Assembly (NCBI GenBank): GCA_024229495.1
Contig: JAAESJ010000559.1
Location: forward strand, 1 to 64,000
Reading direction: 5' to 3'
DNA from: Verrucomicrobiaceae bacterium
GTDB lineage: Bacteria > Verrucomicrobiota > Verrucomicrobiia > Verrucomicrobiales > DEV007
DNA: 64,000 nt
The notes beneath the pieces were generated by a model, which worked only from the letters and a program-made list of their open reading frames with translations, was not told where the DNA came from and searched no databases. Position 1 is the stretch's first letter. Each line of letters opens with the position of its first letter. Both the position numbers and the translations under genes were made by a program. Of the stretch, positions 34,648 through 43,201 are shown one piece after another.

Positions 34648-35949
34648 TTACTTGAAGGCCGTTGATTTCATGTAGGTAATCCAGTCGTCCTCAAACTCCT
34701 TAACTGTCTTAAAACCAAAAATCTTGGCCAGTTCCAGAGGTACGGGTATCGACCTGCTGGTATCAACGAGGTTCATTGCTTTGGAAAATTTGGCAAGGCG
34801 ATCAGGATTACTCTGCATGTAACGCGCGAATCCATACATGGAAACCGTCAGCTCGGGAGTAAGCTGCATCGCGCTCTCTGTTCGGTAAAGCTTCTCGATG
34901 CTTGGAACAACCTTGCCCTTCTTGACCAGATCACGCAGGGTTCGCGCCCACTTCCTACCATCATCAAATCCGCCAGCCTTGACCAGTTCATCAGACTCAT
35001 AAGTATTGGCATCAATCATCGAGGTCACCGTCTCATCGGTAAGCTGGATCTCCTTGTAATAACTATGCCCTGTCGTAATCGCGAAATACCCCTCCGATCC
35101 GGCTCCTCCGCCAGAGCCCCCCATCTGTACACCAAGCACGTCACCCGCGATGCAATGCGCCGGGAAGGGATTCCATACCCCACGCTTGAAACGACGCTTA
35201 TCGGAAGCCTTGAAGGCACGCGCACGCATCATTACCCCGTATTCGTCAGCAAGATCATTGCCCAACCTTAAAGTTGATCCTGAAGATGCCGGCCAAGTTT
35301 TTGCGGTATTGGCAGCACTCTGTGCGTTTCCCGTCTGCGCAATCAGATCAACACAATACTGCCCGAGGATCTTGTAATCTTCATCCTCCCCACAAAGGAA
35401 AATCGCCATCTTCTCATCCCCCCACTTATCGGCAAAACCTGGATGCTGGAAGTTCATCCCATACCAGAGTCGCTCAGCAAGCTCCGCAGTATCCTTGCCA
35501 CGCACGCTGCCACTGGACATTACAAGGAAATGCTCACTCTCAACCATATCGAATCGAAGGGAGTATCCGTCGGGAAAGATAAACTTGTCATCCTTTCCAT
35601 CGCCATTGCCATCTCTACGGGTAATCGACTTGGAATCAAACTTCATCGTCTTCTCTGGAACAGTGAGCTTGGCCTTGGGGTCAACGGGCACGCCGCTTCC
35701 TCCACCATATTCCTTGATGAACTCCTGATCACCAATACTTAGAGTCTTGCGCGGCACCGTAACATCACGACCACTTTCAAGCCGCAATCGCACATTCTCG
35801 TTGTCGGCACTAAGCAACTGCGCCTTAATCTTTTGCCCCTTGAGATTGGTCCATGTCCGCATTTCTGCCGCATCCGCTGATCCCGGATCAAGAAAACCCA
35901 AGGCAATAACACAACACAGAACAGCTCTAATGGGGATAAAGTTTTTCAT
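34648..35949 (-). CDS. Secreted SHD1-domain protein with degenerate peptidase-like body (hypothetical)
   Basis: 433 residues. Signal peptide to A-D-A-A-E (about residue 28). An SHD1 module (29-80: R-T-W-T-N-L-K-G-Q-K-I-K-A-Q...D-Q-E-F-I-K-E-Y) is followed by a ~330-residue domain. The body resembles gluzincin-fold proteins of PVC bacteria, but the helix where H-E-x-x-H would be expected reads H-C-I-A-G-D, so zinc catalysis is unlikely. Same orientation as the K-G-W protein 119 bp downstream. Function unknown. Confidence 0.7.
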   Translation of the reverse strand: MKNFIPIRAVLCCVIALGFLDPGSADAAEMRTWTNLKGQKIKAQLLSADNENVRLRLESGRDVTVPRKTLSIGDQEFIKEYGGGSGVPVDPKAKLTVPEKTMKFDSKSITRRDGNGDGKDDKFIFPDGYSLRFDMVESEHFLVMSSGSVRGKDTAELAERLWYGMNFQHPGFADKWGDEKMAIFLCGEDEDYKILGQYCVDLIAQTGNAQSAANTAKTWPASSGSTLRLGNDLADEYGVMMRARAFKASDKRRFKRGVWNPFPAHCIAGDVLGVQMGGSGGGAGSEGYFAITTGHSYYKEIQLTDETVTSMIDANTYESDELVKAGGFDDGRKWARTLRDLVKKGKVVPSIEKLYRTESAMQLTPELTVSMYGFARYMQSNPDRLAKFSKAMNLVDTSRSIPVPLELAKIFGFKTVKEFEDDWITYMKSTAFK

Positions 35950-36635
35950 GACAGCAAGTTAAAGGCTACAAGGGGAATTTGTCCACGGGGAAACGCTGGA
36001 CACCAACGGTTTAGTGCCCCCGGAGTTTTATAGTTTAGTTTTCATGCTGTTCTTATGACTAGTATTACTAAATCTCTTATTATTACTGTTTTACGATATA
36101 ATAGCAGGGCTTGGCATTCTGACCATGCGGGCAAACAGCAGCATGTTGAGGAGACGCAAATCCCCCTCAATCTTGGGGACATCACGGGATTGACTCATGG
36201 CATGCCCTTCTCCCATAAGCGGCAATCCCTTTGGTAACCTGAGGCTCCCCTCAAATGGCTCCGGCATCAGGCTAACATTCCCTCTCAAGACGGTATCGAA
36301 ATCAGACAAGTGTCCTCCAGATTGCCAGCGCCTCACCACTGCCCTTTCTGAACGGTTCTACGGCAAAGACTCACTTGCCGTTTGCGCCCGTCCCGTAAAG
36401 CTGGAAAGCAAGGGAATACCAACAAAAGCGACATGCCGGCAACTGTTGAATCCACTACTTAAGGAAAATAGAACCTTACCTGAAACCATTGCCTCTTTTC
36501 CTAAGCCACCACATTCGCAAATATTAACTGCCAATTTTATATTTTTCATAGGAATCATTTTGGCAGAACTGATTTCGAGCTTTACCTGGAGATTAAGAAA
36601 CATTAAATAATTCATTGTATTTATCCATTCCTCAA
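35950..36635. other. 686-bp region without a convincing gene; possible structured RNA or decayed ORF
   Basis: A perfect TATAAT lies at 36097-36102 in an AT-rich segment, followed by a GC-richer part with nested inverted repeats (AATCCC...GGGATT enclosing TCCCC...GGGGA near 36155-36195; TGAGG-CTCC-CCTCA near 36240). On the minus strand a frame of about 175 codons from 36615 to 36091 is broken by one stop near 36359; the plus-strand frame 36197-36610 has no recognisable features. It may be a non-coding RNA, a long 5' leader of the next gene or a pseudogene. None is proven. Confidence 0.35.
36097..36102 (+). promoter_or_regulatory. Consensus -10 box (TATAAT) with no gene directly behind it
   Basis: TATAAT at 36097-36102 predicts a start near 36109, over 500 bp before the next start codon. 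The -35 region (around 36074-36079, TCTCTT) is poor, and no extended -10 TGn is present. Confidence 0.3.
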
Positions 36636-37376
36636 ATGCTTGCTCCAGAGAATGTTTTCAGCTCAGGCAAATGCCATTGCCCAGGGTGCCATTCAACACT
36701 GGAAAAAACCGCTAACACCTGCCCGCATTGCGGATTCAACGCGCATCTTTGTATTGCCCGTTTCCCCTTCGACCCCCCTCCTCTCAAGCAGATAATGGAT
36801 CCGGATGAAGTCATTGACGCCCATCAAAAAAAACGTTTATCAAAAACGATTGCCCGCCTTGAAAAAGCCTTTCCGCAAATCACGGTGTCTTTCTGTTCTG
36901 TACTTCTTCCGGAAGGTGTCGATGGCCGGCAATTCGGATACTGGCTGCTAAACCGGTGCTCTCCAGCATCAGGATTGGATGCCAAGCGCCGTTTACACCA
37001 CCTCTTACTGCTCGTTGATAGAAACAGTAAAACAGTCTCAGCGACTGTTGGCTACGGGCTGGATTGTTTCCTGGATGACATCACCCTTCATCAGGCACTT
37101 CAGTCATCAAGAGATCACTTCATCCATGAGGGCTATGTTGAGGGAAGCATCAAGTGGATCCACCTCATCAGAAAAAAACTGGCCGTGCTCCACGAAAAAG
37201 CCGTCACAGACTGGAAACGTCGCTTCAATAGACGCCTCCCTCCTTCCGTGACCGCAGAACCCGAAAACAACGAAGAAAAAAAGGCCGTAAATTTGAATCC
37301 TTACTCAACCCCTCTTTCTCAATTGCCTCACCTAAACCAGAGGAATGCACCACAGCTCGCTGCAAAAGGCCGCTAA
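36636..37376 (+). CDS. Zinc-ribbon TPM-domain protein
   Basis: 246 residues from ATG 36636 (a TTG at 36615 is in frame but weaker). An N-terminal zinc ribbon C-P-G-C...C-P-H-C-G (residues about 15-32) precedes a TPM (TLP18.3/Psb32/MOLO-1) domain from about residue 50: L-S-K-T-I-A-R-L-E-K-A-F-P, L-L-L-V-D-R-N-S-K-T and V-G-Y-G-L-D-C-F-L. The C-terminus is polar and unstructured. No signal peptide, so probably cytosolic, whereas most TPM proteins are exported. Its stop overlaps the next start by 1 bp (TAATG), so the pair is co-translated. TPM domains have roles in membrane protein upkeep and phosphatase-like activity. Confidence 0.75.
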   Translation: MLAPENVFSSGKCHCPGCHSTLEKTANTCPHCGFNAHLCIARFPFDPPPLKQIMDPDEVIDAHQKKRLSKTIARLEKAFPQITVSFCSVLLPEGVDGRQFGYWLLNRCSPASGLDAKRRLHHLLLLVDRNSKTVSATVGYGLDCFLDDITLHQALQSSRDHFIHEGYVEGSIKWIHLIRKKLAVLHEKAVTDWKRRFNRRLPPSVTAEPENNEEKKAVNLNPYSTPLSQLPHLNQRNAPQLAAKGR

Positions 37377-38263
37377 TGAAAGATCATCATTCCTCATTCA
37401 TCATACTGATCGTCCTGCTCTTTGCATACTCTCCCGGGAAAGCAGAGTCGAAAGCAATTGTTCTCGACTTCGAGATAACGCCGCCCGCCGGCAAACTGTC
37501 AGTGGCTGATATCCCGAAAAAACCGAGGTCCTTTGTCGTTGATGAGCCTGCACAGTTCTCCTCCGGCCAGAAATCCAAACTGGAAAGCGCCATGGCTAAA
37601 ATGAGCGCCGCGCCCACCTACATTGTTAACAAGAAAGGCAGGTTGCCGGTCTCCGCAAATCTATACGCGAACGAACTGCTGCGTCGGTGGTCTTCCAGCG
37701 GGACGAATTTTAGCGCCATGGTTTTAAGCGTTGATACCCCATTGCCGGAAATCTTCGTCGTTATTTCGGGGCGGAATCTGGATCCCGGAACAAGAAATGA
37801 TCTTCTTACATTGGGCAACGCGGCGATCAAGCTAATCGACGGTCAATCAGGTCAGTTCAAAGACATCCAGAAAATTGCGACAGCAATCGCTCCTGCGCTC
37901 AATACATTTGCTCAACTCTATCAAAAACCCGGTATCCCTCCGAGCTTCGATACGAATGAAATCAATCAATTAACGGACTTACCAGCAAATGCGCCCCTTA
38001 CAGGCAGACAGCCTTTCCCTCGGGACCGTAGTTCAAAGGCATCTAGCCAATGGGATTTACTCTCATCAACGCTGGACTGGCGACTAATCCACATTCTCTT
38101 TATCATCACCTGTGCTACCGTCTTCCTTGCAGGCATCGCTCTCCTCTTCCGCCGCATCCGCCGCCATCGTCCACTTTATTTTCCGGTTCATAAGCCCCGC
38201 CATCGTTTTAGCGCCCCTTATTCTGGAGGCAGTAATGCACAGATCAAATATGTCAGCGAATAA
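37376..38263 (+). CDS. Exported TPM-like protein with C-terminal membrane anchor
   Basis: 295 residues. Signal peptide (I-I-L-I-V-L-L-F-A-Y...G-K-A-E). A TPM-like alpha/beta domain covers about 50-180 (F-V-V-D-E-P-A-Q-F-S-S-G-Q, F-S-A-M-V-L-S-V-D-T, E-I-F-V-V-I-S-G-R), weaker than in its neighbour. A transmembrane helix follows at about 237-258, then a basic tail (R-R-I-R-R-H-R). A periplasmic domain held by a C-terminal anchor is predicted. The TPM assignment rests partly on the pairing with the preceding gene. Confidence 0.65.
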   Translation: MKDHHSSFIILIVLLFAYSPGKAESKAIVLDFEITPPAGKLSVADIPKKPRSFVVDEPAQFSSGQKSKLESAMAKMSAAPTYIVNKKGRLPVSANLYANELLRRWSSSGTNFSAMVLSVDTPLPEIFVVISGRNLDPGTRNDLLTLGNAAIKLIDGQSGQFKDIQKIATAIAPALNTFAQLYQKPGIPPSFDTNEINQLTDLPANAPLTGRQPFPRDRSSKASSQWDLLSSTLDWRLIHILFIITCATVFLAGIALLFRRIRRHRPLYFPVHKPRHRFSAPYSGGSNAQIKYVSE

Positions 38264-38495
38264 GGAATTTTCTCCCCAGTCACCAATAAGCACCGAAGCA
38301 AAGATTCTTGAGCAAATCGACCGGAAAACCTATAAGGCAATCCTCCGTAACGGAAAACTCATCCACATACACACACCCAATCATCCACCATCCGACCACT
38401 CCTACCAGGAAGGCGATCTGGTCATTGTCGAATTAAAGCCCTACGATTTCTCCCGCGGACGCATCAACATGCAGGCAATACCCAACCCTCACTAG
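38235..38495 (+). CDS. IF-1-like S1/OB-fold protein
   Basis: 86 residues from ATG 38235. The start is set by a strong Shine-Dalgarno (GGAGG, 5 bases upstream) and overlaps the previous gene by 29 bp. Residues about 27-80 align with translation initiation factor IF-1: an L-R-N-G-K-L-I-H-I-H strand, then E-G-D-L-V-I-V-E-L-K-P-Y-D and S-R-G-R-I. It has an extra ~20-residue polar N-terminus, and the surrounding loops differ from canonical IF-1 (72 residues), so it may be a divergent paralogue rather than the essential infA. It probably binds RNA or the 30S subunit. Confidence 0.75.
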   Translation: MHRSNMSANKEFSPQSPISTEAKILEQIDRKTYKAILRNGKLIHIHTPNHPPSDHSYQEGDLVIVELKPYDFSRGRINMQAIPNPH

Positions 38496-38534
38496 ACCTC
38501 CCAGCACTAATAAGCCAGATACCACTCTACAACC

Positions 38535-38900
38535 ATGAACTCACCAGAAAACATTCCAGCCACTGACACCCCATTCTCCAGCCCCTTTGAAGAACAACAG
38601 CCCAATCCTTCCCAGACGATGGAGGCTGCAGAGCGCCTAAAGCAAGCGGCCGGGAATAATGTCAAACGGCTGCAGAGAGCAGCAGAAGCCGGATTTAAAT
38701 CATTCCACTCCGCCGCCGACGATGGTGATTCCGGTCTTGATGCTGAAAACGATGGCGAGAACGCAACATGGGAAGAACTCCAGACAAAGTTCAAAGAATT
38801 CCACCGGGAAAGCGAGGAATGGGCACGGAAAAATCCCACTGCGGCATTACTCACAGCTGCAGGAGCAGGCTTCATCTTGGGGCTTCTCCTCAAATCCTAG
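38535..38900 (+). CDS. DUF883/YqjD-ElaB-like small membrane protein
   Basis: 121 residues. A helical, charged N-terminal body (E-A-A-E-R-L-K-Q-A-A-G-N-N-V) and the family hallmark at the C-terminus: W-A-R-K-N-P-T-A-A-L-L-T-A-A-G-A-G-F-I-L-G, a glycine-rich tail anchor. E. coli YqjD/ElaB tether stationary-phase ribosomes to the inner membrane. It begins a three-gene run of small membrane proteins that parallels yqjD-yqjE-yqjK. Confidence 0.8.
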   Translation: MNSPENIPATDTPFSSPFEEQQPNPSQTMEAAERLKQAAGNNVKRLQRAAEAGFKSFHSAADDGDSGLDAENDGENATWEELQTKFKEFHRESEEWARKNPTAALLTAAGAGFILGLLLKS

Positions 38901-38980
38901 GACGCACCATCCATGTTTCCGCTCTCGGAATATCTGGAGAACAACATCAAGGAGAACGCCATAAACTAGCAGGTAGTAGA

Positions 38981-39358
38981 GTGAAATCCATAATCCAAGC
39001 AGCCTTTCATATCGTCAGTGACCGAGTTCGCCTGTTGAGCATTGAAGCACGAGGCGCCGGGTCCATGCTGCGTAAGATTGGCAGATTGAGTTTGGCGGGT
39101 ATCATCTTGTTCACGTGTGGCTATACATTGCTGATCTGGCTGGGGGTCCGACTTGCATCCGAAAAGTGGCTCGATGGCAACATTGACGCCGCACTTGGAA
39201 TAATCGCCGGAATTCACATTTTCGCAGGAGGACTGTGCCTGCTGGCAGCCCGTGTCCGTAGCCACCGTGCAAAATTCTTTCGCAATTCTCTGGCTGAAAT
39301 TAACCGTGACCGAAAATGGCTGCAAAGCATCAAGGACAAACTGAAGAGCAAGCCTTAA
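38981..39358 (+). CDS. YqjE-like (holin superfamily III type) membrane protein
   Basis: 125 residues from GTG 38981. The frame stays open back to 38768, but that part overlaps the YqjD-like gene and is not coding-like. Two transmembrane helices (about 33-55 and 69-91) with a short amphipathic start (L-L-S-I-E-A-R-G-A-G) and a basic tail fit the Phage_holin_3_6/YqjE layout. The stop and the next start overlap (TAATG). It probably forms a membrane complex with the flanking YqjD-like and YqjK-like proteins. Confidence 0.7.
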   Translation: MKSIIQAAFHIVSDRVRLLSIEARGAGSMLRKIGRLSLAGIILFTCGYTLLIWLGVRLASEKWLDGNIDAALGIIAGIHIFAGGLCLLAARVRSHRAKFFRNSLAEINRDRKWLQSIKDKLKSKP

Positions 39359-39699
39359 TGGCTAATATTGAACGCAATCGCCAATTCATCTTGGAACACT
39401 CCCCGCAGATTCCTGCCCCGGGGACAATCTTCAATACATTGCGCAACGCTCTTGCTAATAGTCCACTCAAGCTGACCAGCATGGCTGCCCTGACAGGAAT
39501 CATTGCTGCTGTATTTCTACGTAATTCAACGAAAAAAAGCCCCCCCTCCATAGTAAAAAGAAAAATCATCTCTTACCTGATAAGCTTGTTCACCCATAAA
39601 ACCGGGAATTCTCCTCGCCGCTCTGAAAAAGAGCAATCCGATACCTCTGCCCCTCTTGAAAGGCGCATTGTTGAAACAATCCGGCAGCTCTTTAAGTAA
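39358..39699 (+). CDS. Small YqjK-like/unknown membrane protein
   Basis: 113 residues from ATG 39358, which overlaps the previous stop by one base. N-terminal soluble helix (I-E-R-N-R-Q-F-I-L-E), one hydrophobic helix (about 40-56, M-A-A-L-T-G-I-I-A-A-V-F-L) and a basic tail. Length and position correspond to yqjK in enterobacteria, but sequence similarity is not clear. Function unknown. Confidence 0.6.
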   Translation: MANIERNRQFILEHSPQIPAPGTIFNTLRNALANSPLKLTSMAALTGIIAAVFLRNSTKKSPPSIVKRKIISYLISLFTHKTGNSPRRSEKEQSDTSAPLERRIVETIRQLFK

Positions 39700-39742
39700 C
39701 TGGACGAATACCGGTTCTAGTGCAAGTATATGCGCCCCACCT

Positions 39743-40846
39743 ATGGCGGAAGCTACCCTCACTGATACTCAGGAAGTCGAAACGCTAGGGCATGTCGACG
39801 AATACCTGAAGTTTGGCCAGCAATACGATTGCTCGGACATCCACCTTGCTACCACGGCTCAACCTTCATGGCGTCGCTACGGCACACTGCAGTCCATCTG
39901 GGAAAATGCCAAGGTTCTCACTGCTGAAGACACGGAAAACCTGGCCATGGGCTTCCTAGGCGAAAAACAAAAACGAAGACTCGATGAAAAGGGGGATGTC
40001 GATTTCGCTTACCAGAATGACCTAGGAAGATTCCGGGCATCTGTCGTCAAACAGAGACTGGGGTATGACCTTTGCTTTCGTATCATCAACACACAAGTCC
40101 GCACACTTGATGATCTTGGTCTCCCAGAGACAATTAAGCCTCTCACCCAATACCAGAACGGCATCGTGCTCGTTACCGGGTCAGTAGGAAGCGGAAAGTC
40201 CACGACACTTGCGGCGCTGGTCGATTATATCAACCAGGAGCGCACCGATCATATCATTACCCTGGAAGACCCTATTGAATACATCTTCCAATCAAAGAAC
40301 TGCCACGTCAACCAACGTGAGGTGCTCACCCACACTGAATCCTTTGGAGCAGCGCTGCGCGGTTCACTGAGGGAAGATCCTGACGTTATCATGGTGGGGG
40401 AAATGCGAGACCTTGAGACCATCTCACTTGCAATCACTGCTGCTGAAACTGGGCACCTAGTACTTGCCACCCTGCACACAGGAAACGCAGCACGAACCCT
40501 GGACCGTGTCCTCGATGTCTTCCCTAATGACCAGCGTGAACAAATACGGATCATGGTCAGCGAATCATTACGGGGTGTGATCTCACAACAACTAATCCCT
40601 CGCGTGGATGGCAATGGGAGAGCCCTTGCACTCGAACTTTTGATGAACACTCCAGCAGTCGCTAACTGCATCAGGGAAGGCAAGACCTACATGTTGCCGG
40701 GAATCATGCAAACAGGAAAGGCCGTGGGAATGATCACTATGGATGATTCCCTCAAAAACCTCTACAACCACGGAGTCATTAGCCAGGATGAAGCCTTGGC
40801 ACGTTGCTTTGACAAGGGCAACATGATGAAGCACTTCGAGATGTAA
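39743..40846 (+). CDS. pilT: PilT-family type IV pilus retraction ATPase (first copy)
   Basis: 367 residues from ATG 39743; the frame extends upstream to 39656 but overlaps the preceding gene. GspE/PilT ATPase: N2 domain (20-120) with C-S-D-I-H-L, Walker A T-G-S-V-G-S-G-K-S-T (146-153; V replaces the usual T), Asp box T-L-E-D-P-I-E, Walker B G-E-M-R-D, and His box A-T-L-H-T-G-N-A. It disassembles pili using ATP at the inner membrane. It is paired with a second copy 15 bp downstream. No pilin or PilB gene is in the window. Confidence 0.9.
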   Translation: MAEATLTDTQEVETLGHVDEYLKFGQQYDCSDIHLATTAQPSWRRYGTLQSIWENAKVLTAEDTENLAMGFLGEKQKRRLDEKGDVDFAYQNDLGRFRASVVKQRLGYDLCFRIINTQVRTLDDLGLPETIKPLTQYQNGIVLVTGSVGSGKSTTLAALVDYINQERTDHIITLEDPIEYIFQSKNCHVNQREVLTHTESFGAALRGSLREDPDVIMVGEMRDLETISLAITAAETGHLVLATLHTGNAARTLDRVLDVFPNDQREQIRIMVSESLRGVISQQLIPRVDGNGRALALELLMNTPAVANCIREGKTYMLPGIMQTGKAVGMITMDDSLKNLYNHGVISQDEALARCFDKGNMMKHFEM

Positions 40847-40861
40847 TCCCCAACAGACCCG

Positions 40862-41986
40862 ATGGATCACCAAATTGACCGCTACTTCAAGCACCTCGTT
40901 GAGAACGGGGGGTCGGATCTGCACCTCAGTCAGGGCCAACCTCCAAAGCTCAGGATACATGGTTCAATAAGTCCCATTGAAAACGAACCCGTGCTGAGCG
41001 GCGACGCGCTAGGTTCCATGATGCGCGAAATCACCACAGAAAAAGCCTGGGAAAGATATGAATCCTGCGGCGATCTGGACTTTGCCTATGAAATGGACGA
41101 GGAATCGCGCTTCCGGTGCAATTATCTCAAGCAAAGCCATGGCTATGCTTGCGTATTCCGGCTTATCCCGACAAAAATATCCTCACTGGAACAATTGGGA
41201 ATCCCGGAAGTCGTCAAACAATTTGGCCATATCCGAAGCGGACTGGTGCTTGTCACGGGACCCACTGGTTCCGGAAAATCAACCACGCTCGCTGCACTGA
41301 TTGACTACATTAACATTAACTTCTCAAGGCACATAGTTACTGTTGAGGAACCAATCGAATTTGTACACGGCAACAAACAATCCATCATTACACAGCGTGA
41401 AGTCCCTATACAGACACCCACCTTCGCTGACGGACTGCGTGCTGCTCTCAGGGAAGATGCTGATATTGTCCTGGTTGGAGAAATGCGCGACCTCGAGACA
41501 ATCTCATTGGCGCTGACTGCCGCAGAAACAGGGCTCCTTGTCTTTGGAACCCTGCACACCAACAATGCGCGAAAAACTGTCGACCGTTTAATCGACGTGT
41601 TTCCCGCCGATCAACAGAGCCAAATCCGGACCATGCTTGCAGCATCCCTCCGCGGGGTGGTTGCACAACTCCTTTGCAAACGGGCCGACAAGCCGGGCCG
41701 GGTAGCTGTGAACGAAATCATGGTTTCAAACTCAGCGGTGGCGGCCATTATCCGTGAAGGGGCAACCCAAAAGTTATACGATGTAATTATCGGGGGTAAG
41801 GGTGAAGGAATGCAATTCATGGATGAGGCCATCTGGGGCAACCTCAAGGACGGCGTCATCAATCCCTTCGAGGCATACATGAAAGCAATCGACAAAAAAC
41901 GTTTTAAGGCCTACTTGCCGGAAGACCTGCAGGAACTGGGGCATTCAGGGGGCGGCGAAATAGAGAATGCCGCAGCAAACGCCTAA
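40862..41986 (+). CDS. pilT: PilT-family type IV pilus retraction ATPase (second copy)
   Basis: 374 residues. Starts M-D-H-Q-I-D-R-Y-F-K, with G-S-D-L-H-L, canonical Walker A G-P-T-G-S-G-K-S-T (133-141), T-V-E-E-P-I-E, G-E-M-R-D and T-L-H-T-N-N-A. It lacks the usual PilT A-I-R-N-L-I-R helix near the C-terminus, and both copies end differently, so either may be a PilU-like accessory motor. Tandem pilT/pilU pairs allow stronger retraction in other bacteria. Confidence 0.92.
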   Translation: MDHQIDRYFKHLVENGGSDLHLSQGQPPKLRIHGSISPIENEPVLSGDALGSMMREITTEKAWERYESCGDLDFAYEMDEESRFRCNYLKQSHGYACVFRLIPTKISSLEQLGIPEVVKQFGHIRSGLVLVTGPTGSGKSTTLAALIDYININFSRHIVTVEEPIEFVHGNKQSIITQREVPIQTPTFADGLRAALREDADIVLVGEMRDLETISLALTAAETGLLVFGTLHTNNARKTVDRLIDVFPADQQSQIRTMLAASLRGVVAQLLCKRADKPGRVAVNEIMVSNSAVAAIIREGATQKLYDVIIGGKGEGMQFMDEAIWGNLKDGVINPFEAYMKAIDKKRFKAYLPEDLQELGHSGGGEIENAAANA

Positions 41987-42016
41987 CACGGCAAACACCA
42001 GGCCTTTGCCGGAGCA

Positions 42017-43201
42017 ATGCGGGATCCCGATTCAGAACTGGATCAGTTAAAAGAACAGCATCTGCTCCGAACACTGGATCAAGGAAGCGCGCGACATAGC
42101 AGACAATCCATATCGCCCCAGGACAGTTCGCTGGATTTCTCCTCCAATGATTATCTGGGACTGGCAGGGAAATCGGAAATAAAATCAGCTGCCGTTCGAG
42201 CAATAGAAAAGTTCGGGGTTGGCTCCAAGGCTTCCAGGCTCCTTCGCGGAGGATCTCCACTTCATAAGGAGGTTGAAACTCACACTGCCAATTTCCTAGG
42301 CACTGAGGCGGCATTATTCTTCGCTAACGGCTATACTGCGGCTGTCGGAACTCTGACCGCCCTCCTGAAAAAAGGTGACACCGTTATCCTGGATAAACGT
42401 TGCCACGCTTGCCTCATTGACGGTGCGAGGCTCAGCGGTGCCACCATTAGGATATTCCCACACAATAACCTGGCCAAACTTGAAAAACTCCTGCTTTCCA
42501 GCCGCGAAAAAGCTACTAATGATTCCCGCCTGCTCATTATCACAGAAGCCGTCTTTAGTATGGATGGAGACACCTCTCCACTACTGGACATCATCAAACT
42601 TAAAACCCGTTCAGGCGCACTGCTTTTAGTAGACGAAGCCCATTCACTTGGCGTATTGGGCCCGGGAGGCAGAGGACTCTCCCACCATATAGGAGAATCC
42701 CAATCCGTAGACTTCCGCATTGCCACCTTCGGTAAAGCGGTCGGATCTGCTGGCGGGGTGGTAGCGGCATCATCAAAATGGATAGAACTCATTTTAAATA
42801 AAGCGAGAAGCTTTATCTACTCAACAGCGCCCCCTCATGCCCAGGCCGCTGCGGCATTGGCCGGCCTTGAAATCATAGAGAGCAGCGAAGGTGATCAACT
42901 CAGGAACCTGCTAGTGGAAAATACCCGCCTGCTATGCCAGAGACTCGCAATCCATAAGCCCGCTGCCGCAATCCTCCCCCTCATATTTGGTGAGGAAACA
43001 AGCGCCCTTGAGGCTTCTGACTATCTACAGAAGAACGGGATCATTGTTCCAGCGATACGTTACCCAACAGTGGCACGAGGAATGGCACGATTAAGGATCA
43101 GTCTTTCTGCCGCGCACAGCAGAGATAATATCATTAATCTAGCTGATCAGCTTGAACGTCTCCTCGATACCGGGAAATTTACTCTTGCCCCCTCCCCTTG
43201 A
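42017..43201 (+). CDS. bioF: 8-amino-7-oxononanoate synthase (alpha-oxoamine synthase)
   Basis: 394 residues. Fold-type I PLP enzyme: F-S-S-N-D-Y-L-G-L start motif, S-K-A-S-R-L-L-R-G, F-A-N-G-Y-T-A, H-A-C-L-I-D-G stacking region, V-D-E-A-H-S-L-G and PLP Lys 240 in T-F-G-K-A-V-G. A-I-R-Y-P-T-V-A-R-G-M-A-R-L-R at the C-terminus is typical of BioF. It joins pimeloyl thioester and alanine in biotin synthesis. No other bio gene is close, so a related alpha-oxoamine synthase is possible but less likely. It overlaps the convergent glycosyltransferase by 63 bp. Confidence 0.85.
   Translation: MRDPDSELDQLKEQHLLRTLDQGSARHSRQSISPQDSSLDFSSNDYLGLAGKSEIKSAAVRAIEKFGVGSKASRLLRGGSPLHKEVETHTANFLGTEAALFFANGYTAAVGTLTALLKKGDTVILDKRCHACLIDGARLSGATIRIFPHNNLAKLEKLLLSSREKATNDSRLLIITEAVFSMDGDTSPLLDIIKLKTRSGALLLVDEAHSLGVLGPGGRGLSHHIGESQSVDFRIATFGKAVGSAGGVVAASSKWIELILNKARSFIYSTAPPHAQAAAALAGLEIIESSEGDQLRNLLVENTRLLCQRLAIHKPAAAILPLIFGEETSALEASDYLQKNGIIVPAIRYPTVARGMARLRISLSAAHSRDNIINLADQLERLLDTGKFTLAPSP

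Noticed and set aside
36197-36610. Plus-strand 137-codon frame
   Set aside because: No recognisable motif, and it conflicts with a minus-strand frame; kept only as part of the gene-free region.
38768-38980. 5' extension of the YqjE-like frame
   Set aside because: Overlaps the YqjD-like gene, composition is not protein-like, and the GTG at 38981 gives the family start.
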